Positions 19,501-29,037 of a DNA stretch of 64,000 nt are shown in pieces (positions within the stretch are counted from its first letter, which is position 1; each line of letters opens with the position of its first letter). The notes under the pieces are model-generated. The model saw only the letters and a program-made list of their open reading frames with translations, was not told the DNA's origin and searched no databases. This DNA is from Gracilaria vermiculophylla (taxonomy: Eukaryota; Rhodophyta; Florideophyceae; Gracilariales; Gracilariaceae). The stretch covers positions 4,628,131 to 4,692,130 of the forward strand of contig JAHNZQ020000004.1 of assembly GCA_019155205.2 (NCBI GenBank), written 5' to 3'. Made by a program: the position numbers and the translations under genes.

Positions 19501-21335
19501 AGACTTCCTCGCAAGAAATGCTTTTTGACCTGCTTGCTTCCATTCGACTTGATGATGAGCCTGCCATTGAGTCGTCGGATCCGCTTACTGATGCAGATAT
19601 TCACGCAGCAGCAAAAGTGGCGTTTCAACAGCTACAGAGTGGTCTAAGTAGTGTTCTGAACTTTAGTGGGAATGATGAACCTGAAGATCATGACTTGCGA
19701 AAAGCATCATTGCTGGGATTCGAGGGGTGTTGTGATTTTCTATCGGCTATGGAGTCAGCTTTCTCCCACTGCTCCGCCAGGGCAAAGGAGGAACTCGGAA
19801 ACGTCTACAGTCAGATTGCTCTGGCTTTGATAGAAAATCAATGGAACCCATCGACAGTGCGAGCTAAAAAGGTTCAGAGACTCATTCCGGGAATTGTTAA
19901 GATTCATGTCCAACGATCACGGGATCCATTAAAAGTTTTAGAAGCCCTTCGCGATGAAGTTTTGAGCTTTTCCGAAAATGAGCGCAAATCCAGTACTGAC
20001 AAGGGAACATCTCAGCAAAATTCGCAAGCTCAATCTAACAGAATATGTTCTTTGACAGAACAAACTTTCTTTGCTTTCACTATTTCAATTCTTGAACAAT
20101 ACATACTCCTCTTCAAGAAGTTTCAACCAGATGATTTTGACAAGGCAGAGGACGCGTTGAACAAGATGATTCGCTTCATCAAAGCAGAGTTACCGTTGTA
20201 CTCTCTCGCTCGGAAAAATCAAACCCTTCTCGGGCCTATTATGCGCACCGGGCGAACATTGGTTGACTTGTTCTTAAAGACTTTTCTTCCATTCTTGAAA
20301 GATCGCTTTCGAGATCATCGTGCCACTGTCATACAGATATGCAAGATTCATCAGAAGCCTACCCGACTCCTACAAACCCTGTGTGCTCATTGCAAGTTCA
20401 TTCGTGACACGTCACTCACGAACTTGGTGCCTTCCCTTCGGAAGTCGTTGGAACTTGTGCTCTACGGAGTCAAAGAACTGTTACAGGCCAATAACGCAAA
20501 GAATGCGTTTCAGCTAGGCAACTTGAAGCACAGAGACATTAATGGAGAAGTCCTAAGCTCGCAACATCTGCAGTACAAAAGCGAGTCTGAAAAATGCGAG
20601 TACAGCAGCTTGGCCGTCACGGACGATGACGGTGACGAAATGGGCTCGAACTGCAACGGGCCCAATGGCAATGATATTCAGGATGATGCGCCCGAAGCTT
20701 TGCTGCGAAAAGCGAGGAAAGGTCGGAGGCCCAAATCTGCATCTGGCAAAGTACTGAAGAAGCGAAAGGTCTCTATCTCACAGGACAAGCGAAAGGAAAC
20801 AGCGAGCGAGCTTGACCTAGGCAGCGATGTTGAAAAGGAAAACCATAAGAATGAGGAAGAGACGCAGGAAATTACAAGAGCTCCAAACCGAAAATTATCG
20901 AAGCGGAGAGATAATATGAATAAAGATGAAGATGTTGGGGGAGAAGTTCTGGCAAAGGTTAAAAGGAAGCGAAAGAAGAAGATCACGGTAATCGATGATG
21001 AGGTCGATGGTGACGATGACGACGGCGAACAAAATGAAGAAGAGAGAGAAGAAGTTCTGGCAAAGGTTAAAAGGAAGCGAAAGAAGAAGGTCACGGTAAT
21101 CGATGATGATGCCGATGGTGACAATGACGACGACGAAGAAAATGAAGAAGAGGGAGAAAAAGTTCTGGCAAAGGTTAAAAGGAAGCGAAAGAAGAAGGTC
21201 ACGGTAATCGATGATGAGGCCGATGCCGACGATGACGACGAAGAACAAAATGAAGAAGAGGGAGAAGAAGAAGACCTTCTGTCTCAGTTTTTGGTTTTTG
21301 ACGATGAAGAGGAAGAAGAAGCTGCGGAAAGCTAG
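16539..21335 (+). CDS. FANCD2: Fanconi anaemia group D2 protein homologue
   Basis: FANCD2 forms a DNA clamp with FANCI and is monoubiquitinated during interstrand-crosslink repair and fork protection. The 1,598-residue product is helical-repeat throughout. Family-typical N-terminal segments include LWIGGLRVEQDHYKLLRGTR (about residues 26-46), NQLRWLDFIVDGPKLCENLL and the conserved block SMQKELVEALPEILDDSSRN (about 170-190), followed by VTLKYILRSCPQNLLVETV. The body has the usual alternation of solenoid helices. The last 220 residues are charged and disordered, with three 36-residue repeats that combine a basic cluster (KRKRKKK) and an acidic run, ending in an acidic tail. I could not pin the acceptor lysine by eye. 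Human FANCD2 is about 1,450 residues, so the excess is mainly the tail. The ATG at 16539 follows an in-frame TTG two codons earlier. Confidence 0.88.
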   Translation: MTQSQGIPDFSVISEFGEGELSERLWIGGLRVEQDHYKLLRGTRALSIALRDGLDFRINDGTVEKLVNAIETCWNDPQRMRRACAPISMSATHLSALSPSLVKIILSIDLFQTPMISCIVNKISELGEDSCPDNDVAHTLLNQLRWLDFIVDGPKLCENLLSIIPIISTSMQKELVEALPEILDDSSRNSAVTELMRLLEESPSMMGSIVDALGALGVDEERIADVNSSIISTLAATNRDMLPVTLKYILRSCPQNLLVETVNSLRSTLAIPSLGPEIGKLCLDAVTSGLRMSKPVADQVLKTLRKLENPTDHKPADLWILLALTDSPLHRKPAEILFRKKAAHNAFSRALIEAALAPFSDSFQNIADRLLSLASISVRSHETGARRTGVFLFTILFRLFPDPNVRRNVLLCLLDHTGTRRLNETDAALEALSIIARESEEDRSLLPYSALIQGLLDYLEFFRPSQIRQIWTVLGFLCRAASNSKTSGHSKHGGDAKVHEPGGESDELMGGSELATFEILLRKELTHTDTHYRTIGVIGACSMVKTLGTSVQNNILAMLFDVGRTNPFCQALVFDELAKVFAQKPNAEKETAENIRKTLSVQFERRYLKDLSETGPFVKDELLLPAELYGNLEGEDTDMCFSISFLIRNESSLPSRQDSVRSMVPNLRLLCVLTSLCFDGSLAEVDAVIGSPLHLPLLPKDQSLEDLHMQAKYDVLLSLFVAHGWIIELVNAFAEQENAELKAKCVRRIDNLLDITSQINRLISHVPNWSEVLFDSYCGTKAAISKFEENTRPSSRKRATRETRNGSTQMSSSTAEWKLLSRQLHPSAFSLIRISGPVSYRFTETNTELLREGDPVFETVSLSSAALRFLLSDLFHYLEKRVGSDLQYDSPFGTLLFRPGNYKHSRAFEPPSHQQTAAGVSFLGLKDLKVALTSLGKQLKRSLTRMFPEDGDEVLDDLDSSSLDLDKTCAILCLKCIAMCLNSRIMSETSSQEMLFDLLASIRLDDEPAIESSDPLTDADIHAAAKVAFQQLQSGLSSVLNFSGNDEPEDHDLRKASLLGFEGCCDFLSAMESAFSHCSARAKEELGNVYSQIALALIENQWNPSTVRAKKVQRLIPGIVKIHVQRSRDPLKVLEALRDEVLSFSENERKSSTDKGTSQQNSQAQSNRICSLTEQTFFAFTISILEQYILLFKKFQPDDFDKAEDALNKMIRFIKAELPLYSLARKNQTLLGPIMRTGRTLVDLFLKTFLPFLKDRFRDHRATVIQICKIHQKPTRLLQTLCAHCKFIRDTSLTNLVPSLRKSLELVLYGVKELLQANNAKNAFQLGNLKHRDINGEVLSSQHLQYKSESEKCEYSSLAVTDDDGDEMGSNCNGPNGNDIQDDAPEALLRKARKGRRPKSASGKVLKKRKVSISQDKRKETASELDLGSDVEKENHKNEEETQEITRAPNRKLSKRRDNMNKDEDVGGEVLAKVKRKRKKKITVIDDEVDGDDDDGEQNEEEREEVLAKVKRKRKKKVTVIDDDADGDNDDDEENEEEGEKVLAKVKRKRKKKVTVIDDEADADDDDEEQNEEEGEEEDLLSQFLVFDDEEEEEAAES
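20943..21266 (+). repeat. Three 108-bp tandem repeats in the FANCD2 C-terminus
   Basis: Units begin at 20943, 21051 and 21159, exactly 108 bp apart. Each encodes 36 residues of the form EVLAKVKRKRKKK, then VTVIDDE-like residues, then Asp/Glu-rich sequence. The units differ at few positions, mainly in the acidic part, indicating recent expansion. Confidence 0.95.
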
Positions 21336-24300
21336 TGGGATCGTTTTTTTAGTTGCAGAGAGCAATACCATTATTGGTATTATGAGACCATGCTCAAAGT
21401 ACAATTTTTTAAGACAGGAGTGTTACCTTGTTTGAGTTGGCTTTGTTCGAAAAAAGATGTCGTTTTGCAATCTTTTAAAGGATGGAGTTTGCTGTTATCT
21501 TACAAGCATTTTTGTTTCTTCTACATTCCGCTCCCATTCCGCCTGATTTCCTAATTTTTAGAACACCACCAACAGCATTTGAGCAAATGATGCTCCACTT
21601 TCTGGGAACACATTGTGATTAGTCTGTCGAGAAAAAAAAAACTCTAAAAGCTGAGCAGCCAGCCCCCTATCTTTCTCTTCTATTATTATGATCTGGGGCC
21701 CCCTTTACGGGAGCGACAGGAGAATATCTTAAAGATAGTATTCTCTCCGAAGAAAGGGGGAAAAGTTTGACGCCTCTGTTCTTGCCATATTTCTCAGTTT
21801 TTTTTTTAAAACTTCCGCAAACTCAGTCCTACTTAGGTTTCCGTTGAAAACCACAAATACGAAGAGAAAGAAGGAACATCTTTTCCCATTTTCCCTACCA
21901 GACCCAAAGTCCATGCAATAGGACTGGAAAAAATAGGTACAGAACGAAAGAAAGATGCCCCAACATGCTCGATTTGCTGAACTCCACTCAGGGAGACCAG
22001 CAGTGTGGTACAAAACTCACCATAAACACTTCACCATCCTCATCGAACTGGTGGGTTCACTCGTTGTGGTGCGCCCATATCCGAAGGAGAAGTTTAATGA
22101 TTTGAGTAAGGTGAAGAAAGCTGTGTAGCCGTGCTCCTCATATTTTTAAGATCCCTTCGTACGGTTACAGAAAAGTCTGTAGCAATTAAGCACCGCGAAT
22201 GACCTATATGATGTTCACTGCTCTGACCATAATTCTTAAAAAGCAATGCATCTTTGTCACATGTAAAACAGAAGAAAGAATACAGGAGCTTTGTGTTTTC
22301 AGCCAATTTCTTTTGTTTGTTAGGACATTTCAGATTAGATGAATCTCAAAAGAGTCTTTCAGCATCATGTGAAGTAGAACACACCCAAAAGCCAAAGGGT
22401 GTGTGTGTATAACTGAAAAGATGTCAAAAGCAAAACATAGACAGGAAATCAACGCAAAATGTCAAGTGCAAATGGACTCGATATCGACACTGTTTTAGAT
22501 TCTGTCGAGAGAAAAATATTTTTAGCACAGCTCGGAATTACAGTACACCGTCCGCTGTGAGGAAGAAGAAACTGTTCAAAATAGTGTTTAACTGAACTGA
22601 ACTGTCAAGTGCCTCCTCTTCCCTGATTCAATGCACGTCACCATAAATAGTACTCATTGCCGAAATGTGAAAACTTGAAAGGGGGTCCCGCTGGAGTCAC
22701 AGCGTAAGGTACGTTAGGTCACTTGAACGGCACAGTATTGCAACGCATGCCAATCATTCATGTGGATGTATGAAACGATGGCGGTCAATTTGTTTCTGTC
22801 CAGAGTTGTTCGGAGGAATCGCCAACTGTTTGGGGTGGCCTCCACCTCTTGGCTTTAAAATGCTTTGCTGGTGATGTAAAGTGTATGTGCACAAACAGAA
22901 GGGAGAAACGCAGAAGCCGATGGAAATAAAAAAGCCGTAATGCATCATCGAAATCAAAACGATTTAATAAACGCTTGAAGTAAGAATGCGTACATTTTCC
23001 CCAAGAAACTCGTTGGGCGCAAAGCTAGGACTAATGGGCACGTAAGTCATAAGTAACCTTCACGCACTGTTCGCCTCACTCCGATCCTTTCTTACTGGAA
23101 CTGAGCAAAATGAGAACGCAGACGAATTTCGAAGACCCTTTCTCCAACAGGACAGTGACAGCAATTCAACTTCACTGTCCAACGTTTTCCGACCCCACAC
23201 ACGGGACTCTTTGGAATCGATCTATCAGTTCAATTTTTCTTTTTGCTCGTAAAGTATGAATTATTTTAATTTCTTTTCCGAGTCGGCCCCAAAAACGCAA
23301 GTCCTTGTCTATGTGTAGAAATGGTCTGAGAACGGACTACAACAGAGGTGACCAAGGGTGTTTGTAGACATCAGGTGAAGTAACGTATGTGTACACTAGG
23401 GTTTCGAATGATTCTGGTGTGGTTGGCTCACCACAAAGCGCGACGAATTTTACCAGTACGGGAAATTGGTACTGTTCGACGTGATCAAGTATTCTGGTTC
23501 TCGCTCGCTTCTGAACCACCGGAGTCTCTCTGTTTACAACTTCAGTTCCTTTTTTGTTCAACAACATTGTATTCCATTCTTTAACGGAGCAAATTGGACG
23601 ATTACGAGCTGCGTTTTGGCGTCGAAGATTTCGCGGTCAACATAGTGGATAAAGTCCGACGAATTATATTTTTGATACAGTTGGCAGCAGATAGGATTGA
23701 AGTTCTCGCGCTTTAAGGTAGTGGTAAAATGACTTTGCAAACTAAAGTCAAATTCTCGTCAGCTCTACGTTTGGGGTTGAGAGAGGTTAGACGGCCACAG
23801 GATCAAAGAAATACCGAATTGTGTGAGAGTCGAGGCCAGGAACGTGCTGCTTTGCCACCACGTAGTACGATCAGTTTTCAGAGCATACATGTATAGATGA
23901 CAACTGTAGACGTGTGCCCCTCGTATAGCCTTTACTCTAAAAGCAATCGAAACTGAATGCATCAATTGCAGTTGCCGCACTTTTTTTCAGAACTGAAGTT
24001 CTAATGGGTTCAAAGACATTAAACAGAAGGCTTATAACTTCGCAGGATTCCTGGGTCACTGGATTTAATAGACAGCTGGTCCCATCCCAGAACCATTACA
24101 TGTGGAGATGGAACCATATCCTCCATACCTTCGGCGTAGCTTGTATATGGTTCATTGTGATAAGCGCTCCCTTCTCGTTCCAAGTGGATGGCTGGCAGCG
24201 ATGATTGCTTCCATAACATTAGCAATATTTCGGTTTAGGCCGAACTTTCCAATAAATCAATCAATCCGCGTGTGACTCAAAAGCTTCGATGTCCTCGAAG

Positions 24301-25082
24301 GGATGAATATCGCCTAAATGCGAACCGGCTTTGAGCAGAGCCACGAGTACTGCGACTGCTCATCCATTGTTCATCACCGCGGGATCAACACTTGCGACGC
24401 CCAAAGCTTTTTCGAATACCAGCAGTTTCAGATGTCTTGCATCCAGTTCGAACCGTCCCATCATCACAACGAGAGCAGCCTTGTCCAGCATTGCGTTGAG
24501 TTCCATGGAGCTGTGTTTCCACCCGTTCTGAAAACAGGTGGAAATTATGCCAGTATTACCTCCGTGACACCCAACATGAAACCTTCGTCTGCTGTAATAG
24601 TTTGACCTCATCACCTCCTTGTTTGTTTTGTGCATAACGTTCACTTTGTTGATCAGGAAATCTTCATGATGATGCTTTCCATAAAGCTTGGCTGAAGGCG
24701 CACGGGGGTGATTGCGAGTAATAATTCCATTCTGCCATACAAGCGCAATTCTGAGTAGCTCAGCAATGTTCCCAGATGTTATTCCCATTTTATTTCATCG
24801 ATGCGGGGTAATGGCACAAAAAGAGATCGCGTACATGCCGAGTTGCTTTCAATGTCTTAATACCACAAACCTTTGAGTGCTATTCCAGAAACCAAGTATT
24901 CGTATGTATGGTGCTATACCTCAGCAAATACGCCACGGAAAGACCTAACACCTTCGCGAACGGTGCAACGGCTATGCCACCGTGTGCAATGCACTGATGC
25001 GCACGGCGCCATTTTCGCAAAAGTGATGATTACCGGAGCATAGATGGCTCACTTCTTTCCCAACGAGGTATCAAAGGCACAC
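21336..25082. other. Long gene-poor region
   Basis: About 3.7 kb with no convincing gene. The longest ATG-started frame is 142 codons on the minus strand (24360-24788); it has no domain I recognise and overlaps open frames on the other strand. Composition is AT-leaning with short homopolymers (A runs near 21,632, T runs near 21,798). No tRNA-like cloverleaf with a GTTCGANNC box and matching A box was found. Confidence 0.5.
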
Positions 25083-25085
25083 CCG

Positions 25086-25283
25086 TCAGATGTTATATCT
25101 ATCGTCACTCTTTTCTGGTCCACAGGCTGATGAAAGAGCTTTTGAAAGCGTTCGAATGTCCTTTCGAATGTCACGTTGCACTGTTCTCGCAGCAGTAGGA
25201 TCACTCAAGAACTCTTGCAGCAAGGACCTGGCCTCATCGTGAGTCAGAGGCTTCGTGCTTTGGGCTTTCCACTTCGGATCCAT
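25086..25283 (-). CDS. Possible small helical protein or terminal exon
   Basis: From the ATG at 25283 a 65-residue frame reads as two amphipathic helices (LTHDEARSLLQEFLSDPTAA and RTVQRDIRKDIRTLSKALSS) with a polar tail. The frame stays open upstream for 83 codons without an ATG, so this could be the last exon of a spliced gene. It is on the strand that would continue the alternating orientation between FANCD2 and the 25964 gene. I do not recognise it, and support is weak. Confidence 0.25.
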   Translation of the reverse strand: MDPKWKAQSTKPLTHDEARSLLQEFLSDPTAARTVQRDIRKDIRTLSKALSSACGPEKSDDRYNI

Positions 25284-25963
25284 TTGAGATACAGCGCCCT
25301 GAACACCCAACGGCGAACCCGGCCGTGCACTGTAGCAAGAATCGTGCCGCGCTGGGCTCAAAATTTTCACGGCAGCTCGTTGCGGAGAACAGGATTGGAA
25401 ATTCTCCTGCAATCCGAGGCTGGATGACACGGCTGCACACGCGAGGGGGAAAAATGACGGGCGCAGGGCATGAAGTGGGTGGACGAGCGGCAGGAGTTCA
25501 ACGGAACGTGTCGTCCGCGCAAAATGACGCACAACGAACGACGGGGAACGACAAGAGCAGGCAGGCCACCAGTAAAAACTGCGGAAAGTGCATGTGCGCG
25601 GGCCGCACAGAGCTGCCGAAGCGCACCCGAGAGCGTATACATTGTCTACCCTTTACAGGTAGACACACTGCAGCACGAGGCTTGCTCTAAGCACTGGCGC
25701 AGTATGACCCCTGCAGCGCATCAAAACCTTCGTCGCGGGCAGTGCAGACGCTGCCGTTGCCGCGATGTTTCCAACCGACTTAGAATCCATGCAGGCTTGA
25801 GACTGGCAAAGCGCGTCGTGTGGTCGGAAATTGAGAGAAGAGAAAGCTCGCATCGAAAAGGGGCCAATCCAAGTGACCACGAATCGTCACTCCAAGCCTT
25901 CGATCCGATTCTTTTTTCCCACCGCGGCACGGCGACAACGTATTTGGTCGGCGGCCGAGAACC

Positions 25964-26653
25964 ATGTATGCATTTTCTGTTTCATATGGGGCAGTCTCCC
26001 CCTCCAGAAGCTTTCAAATGACAGCTGATGATGGTGAACACAAGTCACCCATCCGGCCTGCAAAATTGCCCGAGACTAATATCGAGAACCGGGCGGGCGT
26101 CATTGGTGGACTTCCGCTTTTCCTCGTCGTCGATGCAATACATCGATTACGTCGGTTTACGCATTCAGCACAAAGAAATGCAATGGTTCGAGAATTAGAA
26201 AAAGGCATGCTTCACGACCGGTCTGGACATTCCACATCAGAGCTGATGGCGAAAGTGACAAAACTCGTCACCTTGGAAATAAATGAGCTGCACCTCATGG
26301 TGGACAGTGCTCAAAAAGACGCAGACAAGGCAAGGCACGAAGCGAAATTGCTGAAATCCCAATTAGAAGCGGCACAACAACTTGTCAGGAACTGGGAGGA
26401 CAGAGGACAAACGGAAATTGCAAAGACTGCGCGAAGGCTGTTTGCCGAACTTGGTAGCACACGAACAAAGGCGGCCCGAGCCGAACGAGAAATTTTGACG
26501 CTAAGAGAACAAGTTGCCCGCTTGCAAAGCCAGCGGAATGAAGCTAGAGCTGACATCATAAAGCTATGTATAGTGTGGTCCTTGCTTCTCATTGCGCTTG
26601 GAAAGTTTTTAGCCGATGGAAGTGAGGACATTGCGCACTTGTTCTATAGATAA
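25964..26653 (+). CDS. Coiled-coil protein with C-terminal membrane anchor
   Basis: A 229-residue frame beginning at an ATG in the context ACCATGT. After about 80 residues of mixed sequence there is a long coiled coil at about residues 95-200 (ELMAKVTKLVTLEINELHLM, DADKARHEAKLLKSQLEAAQ, EILTLREQVARLQSQRNEA), followed by one hydrophobic segment at about 204-220 (CIVWSLLLIALGKFL) and a short tail. This is the layout of tail-anchored proteins such as golgins, tethers or mitochondrial/ER adaptors. The family is not recognisable from sequence. It converges with the VTT-domain gene, 156 nt between stops. Confidence 0.65.
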   Translation: MYAFSVSYGAVSPSRSFQMTADDGEHKSPIRPAKLPETNIENRAGVIGGLPLFLVVDAIHRLRRFTHSAQRNAMVRELEKGMLHDRSGHSTSELMAKVTKLVTLEINELHLMVDSAQKDADKARHEAKLLKSQLEAAQQLVRNWEDRGQTEIAKTARRLFAELGSTRTKAARAEREILTLREQVARLQSQRNEARADIIKLCIVWSLLLIALGKFLADGSEDIAHLFYR

Positions 26654-26809
26654 GATTTGAGTAGCCATGCTACGATTCGAGGCGAACAGAAACATTCCTT
26701 CCTGGTGCCGAACGAGAGCGGTAGATGATACTGAAGAACAACAACATGGTCGTATGGTCGTATGAGTTGACTGTGTTAACAATGTATGGCTTTATGTAAA
26801 GTAAGATTG

Positions 26810-27805
26810 TCAGTTTGTTAATGTTTCTTTACGGTCTTGCCGATGGTCTGAGTCATCCAGATCAACATCTTTGAACGCCCTGCGTGTTATGCGCGTGACA
26901 AAGAACATCGCAGTAGCCATCGATGCCACGCACAAACCCTTCAACAGCAAGGGCAATACAGAAGTGCTGCCAGTGACAGCGCCTGTACCGACCTCACCAG
27001 CCGCCGCTCCAACCAGGACAAGGTTGAAGACACTTGGTGCAATCCCTATCATTGTCGCGAAGACATACTCAACAAATGATACGCCTGTTACACTCAGAAG
27101 ATAGTTGAGCATAAAGCCAGGAAAGGGGCTTAAACGCATGAGCAAAACGAACTTCCAACCCCCTTCCTGTCCGCTTTCCAACATGATTCGCCTCAAGCGT
27201 GGCTTCGAATCCAAGAACTTGATTGCACGGGCTTGCAACCACGTGCGTCCAAGCGCGAATGCAGCAGCCGCGGCAATTGTCTTCGAAATGAACAAAGCCA
27301 AGAAGGCATGCACGGACGGTAGCAACGCCCCCGCCGCCACCATGAGACCCATGTTCGCCGGGAAGCAAAACAGCACCGTAAAGAAATTCAAGCAAGCGAG
27401 CAGGACTGCAGCTCTGGTTGCGCCCAGACTAGCGGCATAAGAGGCGACACTTGCCATCAGTTGCTGTTGGTGAGCCACACGGGTGAAGGCGTACGTCCCG
27501 AGTGCAAGGGCAATAAGCCCGACAGTCCTATTTCGTAGACGTGATGACCGCGTGGTTTTCCCCTGCGGCGGGGATATTGCATTTTCTTCGAGCGTTGGGG
27601 GCGATAGGGACGGATGCGGCTGTGACTGGGTCGCTTGTGGTTCAGAAACATGGTGCACTGCGGTGGCTGCGCAGTGCAAAGACGGCGGCGGTCGCGGTCG
27701 TCGACGAGCGGTTGAAAATAACGCAGGATGGGCGGACTGGCGAGAGGGACGAAGCCTGCCTGCCGAGGGATGCAGTAGTATCCGAGCCGGCGCCAAAAAT
27801 GCCAT
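26810..27805 (-). CDS. VTT-domain (TVP38/TMEM64, DedA-like) membrane protein, probably plastid
   Basis: A 331-residue membrane protein of the SNARE-associated/VTT family, whose relatives act as lipid scramblases or in membrane trafficking. The VTT signature is visible: the helix CLNFFTVLFCFPANMGLMVA followed by AAGALLPSVHAFLALFISKT, a long loop with FLDSKPRLRRIMLESG, the re-entrant motif LLMRLSPFPGFMLNYLLSVT and a family-typical VSFVEYVFATMIGIAPSVF, then a final helix. The N-terminal 70-80 residues (MAFLAPARILLHPSAGRLRP onward) are Ser/Arg/Pro-rich and look like a plastid transit peptide, so I preferred the ATG at 27805 to the in-frame ATG 11 codons upstream (27838). Plant chloroplasts have similar TVP38-like proteins. 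Confidence 0.87.
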   Translation of the reverse strand: MAFLAPARILLHPSAGRLRPSRQSAHPALFSTARRRPRPPPSLHCAATAVHHVSEPQATQSQPHPSLSPPTLEENAISPPQGKTTRSSRLRNRTVGLIALALGTYAFTRVAHQQQLMASVASYAASLGATRAAVLLACLNFFTVLFCFPANMGLMVAAGALLPSVHAFLALFISKTIAAAAAFALGRTWLQARAIKFLDSKPRLRRIMLESGQEGGWKFVLLMRLSPFPGFMLNYLLSVTGVSFVEYVFATMIGIAPSVFNLVLVGAAAGEVGTGAVTGSTSVLPLLLKGLCVASMATAMFFVTRITRRAFKDVDLDDSDHRQDRKETLTN

Positions 27806-27844
27806 GTCAACGAAGTTGTGTGAGCTGCAGAAAATCATGATTCG

Positions 27845-27964
27845 GGATGAACAAAGCGGAGGACGACTGCGCCAATGCTAATGCGCTCGTAATTATGCCC
27901 GCCTGGATGAACAAAGCGGAGGACGACTGCGCCAATGCTAATGCGCTCGTAATTGTGCCCGCCT
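27845..27964. repeat. 60-bp perfect-period tandem duplication at the VTT gene 5' end
   Basis: Two 60-bp units (27845-27904, 27905-27964) begin GGATGAACAAAGCGGAGGAC and differ at one base (A at 27894, G at 27954). They lie immediately upstream of the first in-frame ATG of the VTT gene, so they duplicate its 5' UTR or promoter. Confidence 0.95.
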
Positions 27965-28655
27965 GGAGATGAATGTTCAGAGAATGGCATTAACGGTGAT
28001 CATTACCGCAGTGCGAGTTACGGATTGCGGGAGATTTGGAAAGGGTTAATGTGGGAATCCCATGCCACCAGACAGCGTTGAAAATGTGGTCTATCGACAG
28101 CTGCGACTGGCAATTGTGGCACGCGCAAGGAGCTTCCTGCGGCAGAATTTCCAGCACGTGTGCTCAGTTTTTCTAGAACCAACCGTTTAGCAGAAGATCT
28201 CCGAACGTGTACAGATCGGCAACTTCTGCTAGACGGGGATCTTTCTCCCCAAGGCTTCTGCATTCCTTCGGACGCGAACCGTCGTCTCTGTGTGTGCTAC
28301 GTCAAGTCACAGATACCTTCTGCAGCGTAATGTTCGACAATAGGCATCTGAGGAGGACGATTACATTTTGAGCTCGTGTCGGGAACCTGACTTGGCTTGC
28401 TCATCGAATGCGGTACAGAATATGTTACCATTCACTCCACTGCAGCCTCGTCCGAGCGCGAGAAACTGAGATACTGTCAGGAGACGTGGAAGGGCCGACG
28501 AACTACTGACATTGTTCATTCCTGGTAACCTCTAGTCAATGCTTACTTGTTGTCTTCGCAGTGAACCAGCGCTCGTTAAATCCTCCATATCTGCATGAGA
28601 ATGCTTGCACATCTTGTCACTTGATGCTCAAGCTTACACGCCGGACATACCGAGC
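27965..28655. other. Head-to-head spacer
   Basis: This region lies between the VTT gene and the small membrane protein at 28656. No gene is supported. Confidence 0.4.
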
Positions 28656-29033
28656 ATGATCGTTGTGATCCTATTTTTACTGGGTGTGGTACTTCTGGTT
28701 CTTTCATTTAGCGCGCAAGCAGAAGACAATCAACATCCTTTATCCATGTCTATCACAGACAATACATCCACCGTTTCGCATCAGCTTTTGAGTACGTCCT
28801 CCCCACCTCTTCTATCACCACCCGGAACAAACCCCAATGCCCAAAACATAGACCTTTCATCTGGCTCGGCATCCCTTGTAGATGCGTTGGGCCCGCTCGT
28901 CGTAAACTCGGATGGAACAACGTCTCGCATTACAAACTGGAAAGAAATGACACCAGAAGAACGAACCACAACTCTGCGCATCATTACCGCAAGAAACCGA
29001 AAACGGCTGACAAAATTGAAGGAAGAACTATAG
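28656..29033 (+). CDS. Small single-pass membrane protein
   Basis: A 125-residue frame from the ATG at 28656. The first 20 residues form one membrane helix (MIVVILFLLGVVLLVLSF), followed by a Ser/Thr/Pro-rich disordered stretch and a conserved-looking C-terminal helix pair: ITNWKEMTPEERTTTLRIIT then ARNRKRLTKLKEEL. The Trp-x5-6-PEER-type C-terminus looks like a genuine short domain, but I cannot name it. Its stop codon is 4 nt from that of the convergent DUF1995 gene, so their 3' UTRs must overlap. Confidence 0.6.
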   Translation: MIVVILFLLGVVLLVLSFSAQAEDNQHPLSMSITDNTSTVSHQLLSTSSPPLLSPPGTNPNAQNIDLSSGSASLVDALGPLVVNSDGTTSRITNWKEMTPEERTTTLRIITARNRKRLTKLKEEL

Positions 29034-29037
29034 CCCA

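Noticed and set aside
20678..21404. Minus-strand hydrophobic frames (174 and 169 codons) with repeated FFFRFLLTFART or FNLCQNFF units
   Set aside because: They are the antisense reading of the FANCD2 Lys/Asp/Glu tandem repeats; the apparent membrane repeats are a codon artefact.
24424..24470. tRNA-like B box (GTTCGAACC)
   Set aside because: No matching A box at the right distance upstream and no acceptor stem; not a tRNA.
25325..26028. Several overlapping plus-strand frames of 121-183 codons upstream of the coiled-coil gene
   Set aside because: They overlap each other in different frames and have no recognisable domain; the 25964 frame has clear coiled-coil and membrane-anchor structure.
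27845..27964. Possible CRISPR-like array
   Set aside because: Only two direct adjoining copies with no spacers, in a eukaryotic nuclear region; this is a simple tandem duplication.
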